A DNA stretch of 64,000 nucleotides. Source: Boesenbergia rotunda. Lineage: Eukaryota; Streptophyta; Magnoliopsida; Zingiberales; Zingiberaceae. Location of the stretch: NCBI GenBank assembly GCA_024364735.1, contig JAGFNQ010001187.1, forward strand, positions 316,198 to 380,197. Reading direction: 5' to 3'. The notes beneath the pieces are model-generated. The model had not been told where the DNA came from, searched no databases, and worked only from the letters and a program-made list of their open reading frames with translations. Shown one piece after another: positions 46,620 to 58,672 of this stretch. Within the stretch, counting starts at the first letter, position 1, and every line of letters begins with the position of its first letter. Position numbers and translations under genes: made by a program.

Positions 46620-48671
46620 GAGGGATCTTTAGCTTTTCGGCGCGCCCGGGTCATAGGTTCTTAGGAGGGCTTCTTCTTCGCACAAAGGGTGGAAGGAGAA
46701 GTTTTTCTTCATCCAACTGCCTGTGCAGCCCTTCAACCCTCTTCGCTGGACAAAGGCTTTACCGACTCCTCCCCCTAGGGGAGTACTTCCAGAGCTTCGC
46801 ATACCATCCTTGCAGGAACGTGCTTTCTGCCATGGAGTTCAGTGGCCCCAAGGTGGTGCAGAGCGAGGAGCTTATGTACCGGGCGGGCCTCAACCCTAAA
46901 GTGACCCGGATTAGTCCAAGCTTAGGTATGCTCATCCTTTTCATCAACGCCTATTAGTTCTAACTGATCTTTTCTTGTCTGGCTATCGCAGAGGAAGTCA
47001 TATTCTCCCGGGCAATGAACAAACTTATTAAATGGGAGGAGGCCAATCCGGAGGCGTTGGCCCCTCCTACTGTCACTACCGCCACGCCTTCTGTGTCCGC
47101 CGAGTCTTCCGAGGGGACCACCGAATCATCCAGGGGGGCTGCTTTGCCAAGAGGCGTGAAGGATGCCACCGCAATTCCAATAGACCTTTCTTTAGAGAGT
47201 GATCTGCTTCCGGCTGCTGCCCATCCGGAGAGGATCAGTGAGGGGTCCTTGCCTCCTTCTACCCCTTCAACGATTCGGCTTGCTGATAGTCCAAAAAGGC
47301 AGGCTCCGGAATTCTCAGGCCCCAGCCGGAAAAGGTTGCGCTCTGGTGGCCTCAGTATCCTTCCCTCTGTCTTGGAGGAGGATGCTTCTCTCTCTGCGGG
47401 CGGGGCATCCCTTCCTCCATCATCCTCCATTCCTCCGGTCTCTGTTCTGGAGGCAGGTATCCGGGCCCCAGGCTCTCCTTCAACCAACCCCTCCGAGGCT
47501 TCGAGGGGCAAGGAAGTAGTGCCCACACAATATCGAATGCAACTTGACCGCATCCAGAAGAGGCTCGATGCGGCATTGGAGGCTTCCATGCAATTATTCC
47601 CCCAGTGCGATTAAAGGAGGTTCCTGCTGAGGGACCCTTTCCCATGGGGACTTCCAGTTCCGAGGGAGGTGATTCCGGCCCTTTTGCATTGCCACCTGGG
47701 GCTCCTATCGTCCAGCTACTTCCCCCGAACAAAGGCATGTTGCCTCCTGAGAGCCGGGTTGATACCTCAAGGTCTCCGGTGGGAGCAGCTGTACAAGCCT
47801 CGGCGGGACCTCTAACCACTCTCCGCGAGACCCTTTTGCAGGTACATATCATTGTGGCATAGGATGCTCTCTGACTTCTTAGTGCAATGACAGGCGCCTA
47901 AGGACTGCTTGACAGCCAGCCGTGATTTATATTCCTGGCCCCAGGTTGAAGCCTTGACCCGACGGGCCCTGAGAGCCGAGGCTGCAGCTGACCACGAGTG
48001 TCTGGCAGGACTTATTCAAGCGGGAGTCAGCAGAGCCCTCCGCACGAAGGTAGAGCATTTGTTGAACACCTTGCAGGACAAGGAGTTTGCACTTCAAAAT
48101 TCCAGGCACCAGGAGCGTCTGGCGTCTGAGAAAGCGGTCACTGTTACTACCGACCTACTCCAGGTGATGCAGGAGCGAGACCGACTTCAGATGGTGGAGA
48201 GTCGGCTGTTGGGTACTATCCAGCTCATGGAGGCTTTGACCGAGAGCTTAAAGGCACGCGTGCATAACCAGGCACAACTGCTCAGCCAGAAGGAGTTTGA
48301 CCTCCTAATGGCAACTGATCGCGCGCCTGTTTTCAAGGATGATCTAGCCCAGGCCCGCTCGGAGGTATGGGCCATTTCGGACAAGATCAGGGAAGCCCTG
48401 GCAGAGCAGGACACAACGTATACCGTGATGGGACGACTGAAACGCGCCAAGTGGACTGCTGATGCCGAGCTGCGCTCCCTTCAGGTTGATAAGGCTTCTA
48501 TCACTAAGGATGCTGAAGCATCCTTCAAAGGCCAATTTCCTAGAATCAGATGAATTCCACGCAATCCTCGCTGACCAGGTAATGGAGCGCTTGCAGCAAG
48601 GCTTCCACGGGACCATTGACCAGTTGAAGAAGGCTCAGTTTCAACCTCCAGATGTGAACCCAAATCTATGA
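46620..48671 (+). pseudogene. Antisense extra ORF of the second Tat element (transposase_28 / 'putative gypsy type transposon' family)
   Basis: The plus strand encodes KGWKEKFFFIQLP..PFNPLRWTKALP, a recognisable part of this plant family. A probable intron (donor TTAG|GTATGC at about 46925, acceptor ATCGCAG at about 46991) leads into a Ser/Pro/Thr-rich segment (47015-47614), then a Gln/Glu/Leu-rich coiled-coil-like segment (47909-48553: RALRAEAAADHECLAGLIQ.., LLQVMQERDRLQMVESRLL). The N-terminal part before the WKEKFFF block is missing. Such ORFs lie antisense near the 3' end of Grande-like Tat elements. Frameshifts between segments suggest decay. Confidence 0.65.
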
Positions 48672-49424
48672 GTGTCGATCGAGTTCGGAAGGAACCCTCT
48701 CCCGAGGACCAAGAGCTGTAAGGTCCCGTGTTTACCAGGGAGCTGGGCCCTGCTGTATCAATTTTGGCTAAAATGATGATATTTCTTTACCTTTCTATCT
48801 TGTGCATGCTCTTGGGTTTGGCCCTATGTGTCGCTTACCTCTGCAGTGAGGGCTCAGCCAGAAGGAGTTTGACCTCCTAATGGCAACTGATCGCGCGCCT
48901 GTTTTCAAGGATGATCTAGCCCAGGCCCGCTCGGAGGTATGGGCCATTTCGGACAAGATCAGGGAAGCCCTGGCAGAGCAGGACACAACGTATACCGTGA
49001 TGGGACGACTGAAACGCGCCAAGGAGACTGCTGATGCCGAGCTGCGCTCCCTTCAGGTTGATAAGGCTTCTATCACTAAGGATGCTGAAGCATCCTTCAA
49101 AGGCCAATTTCCTAGAATCAGATGAATTCCACGCAATCCTCGCTGACCAGGTAATGGAGCGCTTGCAGCAAGGCTTCCACGGGACCATTGACCAGTTGAA
49201 GAAGGCTCAGTTTCAACCTCCAGATGTGAACCCAAATCTATGAGTGTCGATCGAGTTCGGAAGGAACCCTCTCCCGAGGACCAAGAGCTGTAAGGTCCCG
49301 TGTTTACCAGGGAGCTGGGCCCTGCTGTATCAATTTTGGCTAAAATGATGATATTTCTTTACCTTTCTATCTTGTGCATGCTCTTGGGTTTGGCCCTATG
49401 TGTCGCTTACCTCTGCAGTGAGGG
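48281..49424 (+). repeat. 572-bp tandem duplication, almost identical
   Basis: Copy 1 is 48281-48852 and copy 2 is 48853-49424; each begins CTCAGCCAGAAGGAG or CTCAG. The only differences I noticed are two bases near 48451/49023 (AAGTGGACT against AAGGAGACT). The unit covers the coiled-coil C-terminus of the extra ORF plus about 180 bases downstream. Confidence 0.95.
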
Positions 49425-50940
49425 CTCAGAGAATAGAAAGATAGAAATTTTTCAAAGTTGATCCTGTGTACGGATCTCTCAGGGTAACCCTGCATGACCG
49501 AGTGCTCGGCTTGCCTTTATCCCCTGGTGGGGCCTGCTTCGGTCCTTTTCTTGTTAAAGAGCGGTGATGACATCTGAAATGTCGCCTCTGCATCCCAAGC
49601 AATCTCTTAATTTGACTCATAAAGAGTTGCGTATTCCTAGGTGCGATGACGGCATGACAATCGATGCGACGCTTCAGAATGGGTGTTCGCTGTTGTCCCC
49701 GCACCGTGCCTTCATTAAATGCACCGAGGTGCAATGGTTACTATAAAGAGGGGGAGAAGGGTGAACAGTCTTTCCCATTCATTTCAACTCCTTTCCCCTT
49801 TGCGGCGAGATGCCAGTGCCTTTTCCATCACCCCCATTTGCGGCCAGAGCCTTCAACACCGCCGGGGAGGGTAGCGGAGACATAGTGGTGTTCCTCGCCG
49901 AAGGGCCTAGTGGAGGTGGAACCCTCTGTTTTGCATCATTTGTTGGGGAGCATGGTCGAGATGATGTCCAGGGTCTCGCTGAAGATCCTGGCGAAGGTGG
50001 GACTCCGGGATTATCCTAAGAGTCTAGAAGAGACATCACGAGATCCGCCAGGGGGCATGGCGGAGATGACATATCCTGATGGTTGCCTCTCCCTGGGCGC
50101 CCCATGGCGGTACGTACCCTGTCTTCCTCAAACGCTATCCTCTTTCGAATCCTCGTTTCCTTGAGTTTTGGAGATCGGATGGTGTTTGCCGGGGAGGGTG
50201 CAGTACCGTCACCAAGAGGGAGGCATGCGACCACTACTTCCTCTCCTCTTTCTTGGTAATTCTTCTTTGCGTCTTGATGCAGTGTCACCCTCCGGAGAGA
50301 AATTGCAGCTGTTGTTCCCCATCCTCTTCCTTCTGAATATTGTGTTGTCCTTGTTGTTGGATGTTTCCTTACGGGAAGAGGTGGTCGGGGTCTTTAGATG
50401 GGATTGTCCCACCCATGTGTTACCTCAGGCGTCCTCGTCTGGTACTGGCTACGCGGAGAAATGGCGAGATATTTCCACCACGGCCGAGGACTCAAGGATC
50501 TCAACCATGACGCGCATGGATCCTCGCTCACCGATTATTGGAAGACGATTTTGAGTCGAGCGACTATACGGGGATATTGCAGTGGTGAAGAAAAGCCCGA
50601 GTAGAGGAGTGATTCCCCTTACCGGATCTTTTTATTGTATCTTGGCATTTTTCTGAGATGTCAACATTCATGTATTTCCCGTATAAATAAAGGAAAAATA
50701 TTTGTTACCTTTTGGTGTGCCCATGCTTGTATTGTATTAATACTCTAATGTCTCGCTTGTTTTCTTTTGATCGGGTAGGTCGTGTTATTTTTACTTCCAC
50801 AATGCATGTGTGTCTCGGGCACTTGAAATATTGCGAGGCATTAAAGTCATGGTTATTTGATCTGGCGTCTATAGCCTCCTGGTCGAGCCTAAGTATCCAA
50901 GGCATCTGCGACCCCGTGAGGCGTCAGCATTTGATTCTTT
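49425..50940. other. Unassigned GC-rich part of the second Tat element
   Basis: It contains a promoter-like ACTATAAAGAGGG at about 49740 on the plus strand, followed by open frames rich in Gly, Pro and Ser with no recognised domain (49810-50164). It lies between the antisense ORF and the minisatellite, so it belongs to the element's long 3' region. Function is unknown. Confidence 0.35.
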
Positions 50941-50944
50941 GCTA

Positions 50945-52668
50945 AGAGTCCGTAGCAACCCAGACCAAGCCTAAGTACCCCGAGCATTCGCAGCACCACA
51001 AGGTATTAGGTTTTTACCCTTGGTTGAGTGTCCGTAGCAACCCAGACAAAGCCTAAGTACCTTGAGCATCCGCAACACTGTGAGGTATTAGGGTTTTGGG
51101 TACTTGGTCGAGCATGTGCTGCGTCGGGACCAAGCCTAAGTACCTCGGGCATCCATAGCACCGCAAGGTATTAGGGTTTTTACCCTTGGTTGGGAGTCCG
51201 TAGCAACCCAGACCAAACCTAAGTACCTCGGGCATCTGCAACACTGCGAGGTATTAGGGTTTTGGGTACTTGGTCGGGAATGTGATGCGCTGGGACCAAG
51301 CCTAAATACCTCAGGTATCCATAGCACCGAAAGGTATTAGGGTTTTTACCCTTGGTTGGAAGTCCGTAGCAACCCAGACCAAGCCTAAGTACCCCCGGGC
51401 ATCCGCAGCACAGCGAGGCATTAGGGTTTTTACCCTTGGTTGGGAATCCGTAGCAACCCAGACCAAGCCTAAGTACCCCGAGCTTCCGCAGCACCGCGAC
51501 GTATTAGGGTTTTGGGTACTTGGTCGGGCATGTACTACACCGGGACCAAGCTTAAGTACCTCATGCATCCATAGCACCGCAAGCTATTAGGGTTTTTATC
51601 TTTTATTGGGAGTCCGTAGCAACCCAGACCAAGCCTAAGTACCCCAGGCATTCACAGCACCGTGAGACATTAGGGTTTTTACCCTTGGTTGGGAGTCTGT
51701 AACAACCCAGACCAAGCCTAAGTACCCCGAGCATCCGTAGCACCACGAGGTATTAGGGTTTTGGGTACTTGGTCAAGCATGTGCTGCGCCGGGACGAAGC
51801 ATAAGTACCTCGGGCATCCATAGAGCATTAGGGTTTTTACCCTTGGTTGGGAGTCCGTAGCAACCCAGACCAAGCCTAAGTACCCCGGGCATCCACAGCA
51901 CCGCGAGACATTAGGATTTTTACCCTTGGTTGGGAGTCCGTAGCAACCCAGACGAAGCCTAAGTACCCGGAGCATCCGCAGCACTGCGATATATTAGGGT
52001 TTTTACCCTTGGTTGGGAGTCCGTAGCATCCCAGACCAAGCCTAAGTACCCCGGGCATCCGCAGCACTGCGAGGTATTAGGGGTTTTACCCTTGGTTGGG
52101 AGTCTGTAGCAACCCAGACCAAGCCTAAGTACCCCGGTCATCCGCAGCACCGCGAGGTATTAGGGGTTTTACCCTTGGTTGGGAGTCTGTAGAAACCCAG
52201 ACCAAGCCAAAGTACCTCGGGCATCCGCAGCATCGTGAGATATTAGGGTTTTTACCCTTGGTTGGGAGTCCTTAGCAACCCAGACCAAGCCTAAGTACCC
52301 TGGGCATCCGTAGCACCATGAGGTATTAGGGTTTTTACCCTTGGTTGGGAGTCCGTAGCAACCCAAACCAAGCCTAAGTACCCCGGGCGTCCGCAGCACC
52401 GTGAGGTATTAGGGTGTTTACCCTTGGTTGGGAGTTTGTAGAAACCTAGACCAAGTCTAAGTACCCCGAACATCCGTAGCACTGCGAGATATTAGGGTTT
52501 TTACCCTTGGATGGGAGTCCGTAGCAACCCAGACCAAGCCTAAGTACCTCGGGCATCCGCAGCACCGCAAGGCATTAGGGTTTTTACCCTTGGTTGGGAG
52601 TCTGTAGCAACCCAGACCAAGCCTAAGTACCCCGGGCATCCGTAGTACCGCGAGGTATTAGGGTTTTG
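50945..52668. repeat. 83-bp minisatellite, about 21 copies
   Basis: The unit contains GTAGCAACCCAGACCAAGCC, TAAGTACCCCGGGCATCCGC, AGCACCGCGAGGTATTAGGG and TTTTTACCCTTGGTTGGGAG. I counted about 21 units. A variant spacer (TTTTGGGTACTTGGTCGGGC..) replaces the usual one after several units, near 51098, 51260, 51510 and 51760. Minus-strand frames through it repeat a YLGLVWVATDSQPRVKTL pattern and are only a consequence of the period. Long tandem repeats in the 3' region are known for Tat elements. Confidence 0.93.
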
Positions 52669-52786
52669 GGTCTTCTGTGGTACATTGATATTTTGGAGAA
52701 GACACCTTCCTTTATTACTTGAATTCGGTGCAAGGTAGCAAAAATACACAGAAGGGTACACAATATGTAAAGTAAATCTTACCGGG

Positions 52787-54849
52787 ACTGGATTAGTCCG
52801 AGATAGCTGGCCTGCCCGGGCTTCTTGAGCCTTTTGTCCCTTCCCTCCTGTGCATGACCGCCTCCTCTGGCTAGCCTTCTGAAGCCCTCGGGTTCTTTCG
52901 GGACTCCGTCCTGACTTCTCCGCTGTAGCATCGCCGAGACACTAGCTGGGTCCCCTTTGACTTCCACCATTCGGTCGCCTACAGGGAATTTTATCTTCTG
53001 GTGGTAGACAGAGACCACCGCCTAGAATACACTGAGCGTCAGGCGACCCAGAATGGCATTGTAAGAGGAGGGAGCATCCATAATCAAGAAAGGCGTCCTC
53101 CTGGTCCTTTCCAATGCGTCACTACCTAATGAGAGCGATAGGGTGATCTGGCCTATCAGTTGCACTCGGTACTCCGTAAAGCCGAACAGTTGGGTCAAGA
53201 CTAGGAGTAGCTCCTCCTCGTCGATCTACATCTGGTCCAGAGCCACCTTATACAGGATGTTTACGGAACTTCCTGTGTCCATGAAGATGCGCCTAACTTC
53301 ATAGTTGGCGATACGAGCTATGATTACTATAACATCTTCATGAGGAGCTTCCACCTCTTCCAGGTTTGCTGGACCGAAAGAGATTGTAGGGTCGTGCTCC
53401 TGGCTCCGGCTCATCCCGATGGAGTAGTTTTCCAATCGACGGGTAAGAGACTTCCTTGCCCGGTGGGAATCTCCCCCAATAGGTCCTCCGGAGATGTCCC
53501 ACATGCTCCGAGGGTGGGCCACGCATAGGTGTCTTGCCCTTCTAAGGATCTCTTTCTAAAGAGAGAGACCTTCGGGGTGCAGGCTCTCTACTCCTTCCTC
53601 GCGACCATGAACGAGACCAATGTTGGGTCTCGTTCTCCCCGGCCTGCTGCCGCCGAGGAGAGAAGCTTCGCCTTGGAGATCTTCGGCGATACCCTGACTT
53701 ATTCCACTTCCTTCGAGGTTTGGTGTCTGCCTCCTCACTAAACCTCTTTTTCAAGGCGTGACACTCCTCGGTGGAGTGTGTTAAGCTGCCATGAAAATCA
53801 CAGTATTTCGACAATAGCTCCGGCTGCTCGGTGTCCACCGTCTCAATCAGCCTGCGCCTGCCGACCCACTGATCCTTCCCAAGGTGAAGGTCCTTTCCTC
53901 AGACTGGAGCTGGGGGTTCTCTCCTCTCAGACCGAGGAGCGGTCGGACGGAGGACCCCGGCTGGCTCCTTGCGACGGGTGTACTGCACCTCCTCCACATT
54001 AACGTGTTTGACAGAACACCCTAGCAAATCATCGAAGCTGATGGGGGAATTCTTTACCAAGGATCGAAAAAAGTCCCCTTCCACAAGCCCTTGGGTTGAG
54101 GCGGTAACAAGGATTTCAGACGTGGCGCTGGGAACGTCTTGGGTCACCCGGTTGAAACACTGGATGCACTCCTTGAGCGACTCCTTCGACTTCTGCTTGA
54201 GGGCAAACAGATTGAGTGTCGTCTTCTGATAACGATAGCTACTGGCGAAGTGGTGGAGGAAGGTGGTTCTAAACTCTGCGATGGAGTTGATAGAATCTTG
54301 TAGCAGTCTCTGGAACCATCGTTGGGCTGCTCCAGACAGGGTGTTCAGGAACACCCGACACTTTACACCGTCAGTATATTGGTGCAAGAGTGCTGCATTC
54401 TCGAACTTGCAAACATGATCCTCCGGATCCATCTTTCCGTCATAATCGAGGATCTCAGGCCTACGCAACTGCTTCAGCATGGGGTCTTCAACAATCTCTG
54501 ATGAGAAGGGAGTAGAGGGGACTTTATGGGAGGCCTTAGGCTCCTCCCTTTTTCCCTGTCATTCCTCGTGCCTCTACGCGCTGGAGGCTACTGAGTGGAC
54601 CTTCTCGATATCCCCAGGAGAGTCTCTCCGAGGACCCGGGGCTGCCCCGTCTCATCGTCCCACGGGTGTGATAGATCTTCGTGAGTGCAATACGGAGACT
54701 CTAGGGATCTCCTCTCTCGCAGGAGCCCCTTGCTGCGAGGCTGCTTGTTCGACTTGGTGTTGCTCAAGCGCTTCTTTGATGGCATTGGTCACCAAGCGAT
54801 CGAGTTCTTCCCTTGTAAGGACAATGGGTTGTCCCTCCGGTCCTGCCAT
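52787..54849 (-). pseudogene. gag-protease of the second Tat element
   Basis: Gag starts MAGPEGQPIVLTREELDRLV at 54849. A gag core frame (54480-53899) contains YDGKMDPEDHVCKFENAALLHQYTDGVKCRVFLNTL and QKTTLNLFALKQKSKESL. The knuckle region (53838-53542) has CDFHGSLTHSTEECHAL followed by Arg/Ser-rich sequence. The protease has IFMDTGSSVNILY (about 53270), and the frame ends with a VYHQKIKFPVGD segment (about 53010), typical of sequence just after Tat protease. Pieces lie in different frames. No polymerase follows. Confidence 0.88.
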
Positions 54850-54904
54850 CGGTGCTCCTTCAGGTGCTTTGTTGGTTTCCCACAAACGGTGCCAAATTTG
54901 TTCC

Positions 54905-55614
54905 GGAAGGAGTCGACGTCGATAGTCAGTCACCGGGGTTCAGCCCATATAGAGGTTGACATTGAGGGAAGGAACTCTGCGCCCTGTAAGATCAACACGA
55001 GCGTTAGGCGAATACGCTGGAGATTATCCGGTGGAGCCCACCCCGACGCTCAAGTCAGTGCCTCGTTGGAGAAAGGTGTAAGATAGAAAAAAGTGTATGA
55101 GTTGTAGAGAATGCATAACCCCTTTACCAGAGGGGTTGTGATACCTTTTATACTCGCCTCGTTGCCTTGCCACGTCCCCACGATTTATGTCATGTCCTCC
55201 TCCCCTTTTGGCGGTTATTAGATAGCCTTTGAAACGGTCAATGCCGTTATTATGTTTCGACCCATTGCAACATTTAAGGTCGTGATGACTCCATGTTAGC
55301 GGGGATGCTTATCCATAGATCCGCGAAAAAGGGGGGACCGTTATTCGAGGTTGAAGGTAGCTCGGGTTCCGCTTCCCCGAGGTGGTCTCAGGGACTTCTG
55401 GCCCGGGTGATCACGGGCGCTCTGCTTACCCGAGATGGTCTCGGGGCCCGACTTCCAGGGGTGATCCCGGGAGGGATTTTATAATCTGATTTTCCAGGGC
55501 ATGTATCGCGAGGGGGGTCCTGGATCTCTGAAAGGAGAGTCGCCCAGACTCGTCATGTCGTGCTACGCAGCTTCTTCATCCAACGTGCCCGCCACGGGCT
55601 ATTCAACCCCATCA
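54905..55614 (-). repeat. 5' LTR of the second Tat element
   Basis: On the minus strand it begins TGATGGGGTTGAATAGCC at 55614, carries a TATA box (GAGTATAAAAGG at about 55157-55146), and ends just before TTTGGCACCGTTTGTGGG (about 54905), the usual start of a Tat leader. A block shared with the outer element (GACTTGAGCGTCGGG) shows family relationship. Confidence 0.75.
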
Positions 55615-57053
55615 ATTAATATTCAAGGACAATATTAATGCATGAAGACTAGCATGTAAGTCAATTGATGACTTGAGCTTACAAGTCATGTATATGTGAT
55701 ATCAAGTTGACACATGGGTATATATTAGAGAATGTGTACTGAATTGATCCGCTATGAAAAAGTTTCATAGATTGTCATATGAGTATCATAAACTTTTTTA
55801 TGTGACTATTAATATGAATAGTCCTTAGACCTAAAGTCACTATGGTTCCCTACATGAGGAGTTATGTACTTTTGTATCGTCAAACGTCACCCGTAATAAG
55901 GTGGACTATAAAGGCGATCACTGGGTATATAATGAATAATGCAGAGGGATGTGAGTGATGTAGATGGTATATATTCCTCCCATATGACGGAGTGATATCT
56001 GTGGGCCCCTTGATCCAGTAGGACTGCTAAAACGTATGAACATGCTCAAATGAGTCAATATGAGATATTGAGCTTATTTGTTTGAGTGAGTCTACTTGGG
56101 AATCAAGAAATATAAAGATTGATCGAGGATGACACAGTCTATGCCTCATTGGTCAATCTAGATATCGAGGATAGAAGGACAAGGTCATACATTGTCATAG
56201 TCACGGAGGTTAAGTCGGATCTCGACTTTTCTTGTTACTTGTGTAACAATGATGCATTGCTAGATGCCACTCATTGCTTATGTGTCTAAAGCGGTTTAGG
56301 CATATTGATAATGTTACAAGAACCTATTGGGTCACACACTAAGGACACGATGATTCAGAGATTAATTGATCTTAGTTTGACTAAGATTTGATCCGAATTG
56401 GATTGATTGAGTTAGACTCAATTGAATCCAATTGGATTATGAGATTGAGATCTAATTTGAGTTAGACTCATTTAGATTAGAATGAACCACATTTGAATGA
56501 GATATTAATTCATTAAAGTGTTTAATGAATTAATAATAAAGAAAGAGGAAAAGTCTCTCTTCATTGAATGAAGAGAAGTTGAAGAGTCACATGAGAAGAT
56601 GTGCTCTTTATTGGCTTTAATGAGGGAAGCTAAAGGGACAAAAATCTCTTCATATTCATGGGATGAGTATAAAAGAGTTTCTTGTCATTTGGATGGTGGC
56701 TTAGTCTTTTCCCTTCCTCTCTTCCTCCTCCTCCCTCTTTGGTCAAAACCCTATTTAGGGGTTCTTGGTGTCCCTGCGAACTACCTCAAGTTGCTAGCAC
56801 AACTAAGGTAGTTCTTCTCCGAAGTTCAGAGATTGTGTTCGTGTGGATACGCATAGAGGCACGGACGTTTGAACGTGTAAGAAACCGGCGTACCTTGGAC
56901 AAGCGGGATAAACAAAAGGGCATATATTAAAGGTATATCTATAAGATAAGTAGCTGTAGGTCAGCTTTGTTTGGGTTTTCTTTCGCATGGATCGCTCGAG
57001 GGATCTTGTTTCCGCTGCGGGGTTTTTGTTTATGTCGCCGGGAGATCCCAACA
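55615..57053 (+). mobile_element. Copia-type LTR, 5'-truncated
   Basis: An AT-rich LTR with promoter-like GATGAGTATAAAAGAG near 56665 and the 3' end GGGTTTTTGTTTATGTCGCC followed by GGGAGATCCCAACA at 57053. No TG start or matching target duplication is found on the left, where it abuts the LTR of the second Tat element. The second Tat element probably inserted into it. Confidence 0.65.
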
Positions 57054-57059
57054 CTTACC

Positions 57060-58080
57060 TCCCAAGTAGTGGGTGACTACATGAGGAGACGCTCCTGAGT
57101 GTGAGTCATCTCGGAGTTTCCATTAGACTCGAAGGGTGGGTCTCCCGAGACGTAGGGAGGAGTTAACGCTTCTTCTTTAGCCAGCTTCAATTTGAACAAT
57201 TTGCTCATTGATCGGGCGAGCATAGTGGCTTCTATAAAAAGTCAAAGAAACATCAGTTAGTATAAACAAACATTAATAATGATAAACAACTTACTAAGGT
57301 CGCGGTCAAGGTTGGTGTCGTGGTCAAGATTGGTAGCCTTGGGACTAATCCTAGCTCTGTACAGGAGCCCTTCATAGCGGACCATGTCAGGGCCATAGAA
57401 CTCCATCCCGGTAAGTATTCTCTTGGCTCACTGGTACCCCTGTTTAAGCTGGAAGTCACCTAGTTTCGGGATGGGGGATAGTTCGTCTAACCAGTGAGTT
57501 GGGGAAAAAGAGTGCTCGAAAAGTCTAATGAAAAAGATTCTTGCCTTCCATCTCTCGCATGAGGAAGGGAGGTCACCTATGAACTTATGACTAGCGCGGG
57601 TTGTGAAGTTAAAAGCCCCTCTAGACGTGAGGCTTGGAAGGGACAAAATAATAGAAAGAGCGAGGAGTTAGAGGTATCCCAAACAACTTGATCAGAATGA
57701 ACTCCCCGCTCATTTGAGCAAAGGCATTTGGGGTCATCTATTGAAGAGGAATGTCAAAGTATTGGGATGTAGACATAAAGAAAGGGGGGATCGGAAAGTA
57801 GAGACCAAACTCTACTTGGCCTAAGAAAAAGATGTAAAATCCTAGAGAAGGCTCTACTGGAGATTGGTCAAGCCTGGGTATCCGAACTTCGAAATCTTTA
57901 GGAACGTCGTAAGCTTCACAGATAGTTCACAAGACTCCGGGCTTAACCTTAAAGGATATAGCCTCATACCATTCTGGCTGGTAGGCTTTGCTTTCCCTGA
58001 ATTTCCCCCTTTCACTCTTTCCTTTCTTTCCTTCCCCTTTCCCACTCTTTCCCATGATTCTACGGCTAAGGGAGAAAACT
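57060..58080 (-). pseudogene. Antisense extra ORF of the outer Tat element
   Basis: On the minus strand, from about 58080, pieces read WYEAISFKVKPGVL, then YDVPKDFEVRIPRLDQSP, GLYFPIPPFF, QMSGEFILIKLFGIPLTPRSFYYF, and RGAFNFTTRASHKFIGDLPSSCERWKARIFFIRL. This is the order of the N-terminal domain of the plant 'putative gypsy type transposon' family. In-frame stops interrupt it. It lies just before the 3' LTR, antisense to the element's gag, like its counterpart in the second element. Confidence 0.75.
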
Positions 58081-58672
58081 AAGGGAGAGTATGGAGGATC
58101 AAGAATGAAGAGGAAAAGGACAATGACTATTCAGAACTTACATGGAAAAAGACTTTGACAGAGAAAGAGGAGGTGTGCAAGCTCCGATTGTCAGCGGTGT
58201 AAACGAGCGATGGCAATCTCCTCGCCACCTTTTATAGGGAAACCGTAGTGGCACAGGACCGATGGATGCAGGACACTTGATCGAAGAACGAATGTGGATT
58301 TCGAAAGCCTGCAACTCACTTTGGCCGTCGGTTGGTATGTCTTGCCTAGCGTGTCAATTAAAGAACGCTTCGAGGAGATCACACCACGTGGTGTTAGTCC
58401 ATACGCGAGAGTGATCTCCTGTCATTAATATGCCTCATGCTCTCTTAATAAGTGATTGACAGCCATCAATCACAGTGCATTGGAACTAGCGAAACCCTTG
58501 GGGCTAAGTCAAACAGCCCCCACCGCGAGGGCTTCGATTCCTCAGATTCGTGAAATAGTTAATATTGAAAAATACTGACGTCATTTTTTATTCACACTTC
58601 TCTCTCTCTAAAAATGTCACAAGTCTAATCAGTCAAGTAAGCTTCCTTCGATTAGACTTAACAAAGGGCTTG

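Larger units (their letters stand above)
46533..55614 (-). mobile_element. Second Tat-type element, minus orientation, lacking polymerase
   Basis: Read leftward: an LTR (55614-~54905), gag from 54849, zinc knuckle, protease at about 53290, then a jump into an 83-bp minisatellite, a GC-rich unassigned stretch, and an ORF on the opposite strand (46620-48671). The 3' LTR is missing because the left end is cut at about 46533. No reverse transcriptase, RNase H or integrase motif is visible, so it was probably non-autonomous or has lost pol. Confidence 0.7.

Noticed and set aside
50945..52668. Series of minus-strand frames with repeated LGLVWVATDSQPRVK, resembling a repeat protein
   Set aside because: The pattern follows from an 83-bp period, changes frame from unit to unit and is not a protein repeat under selection.
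50945..52668. CRISPR-like array or interstitial telomere
   Set aside because: Units are contiguous 83-mers without unique spacers, and the TTAGGGTTTT word is only a small part of each unit.
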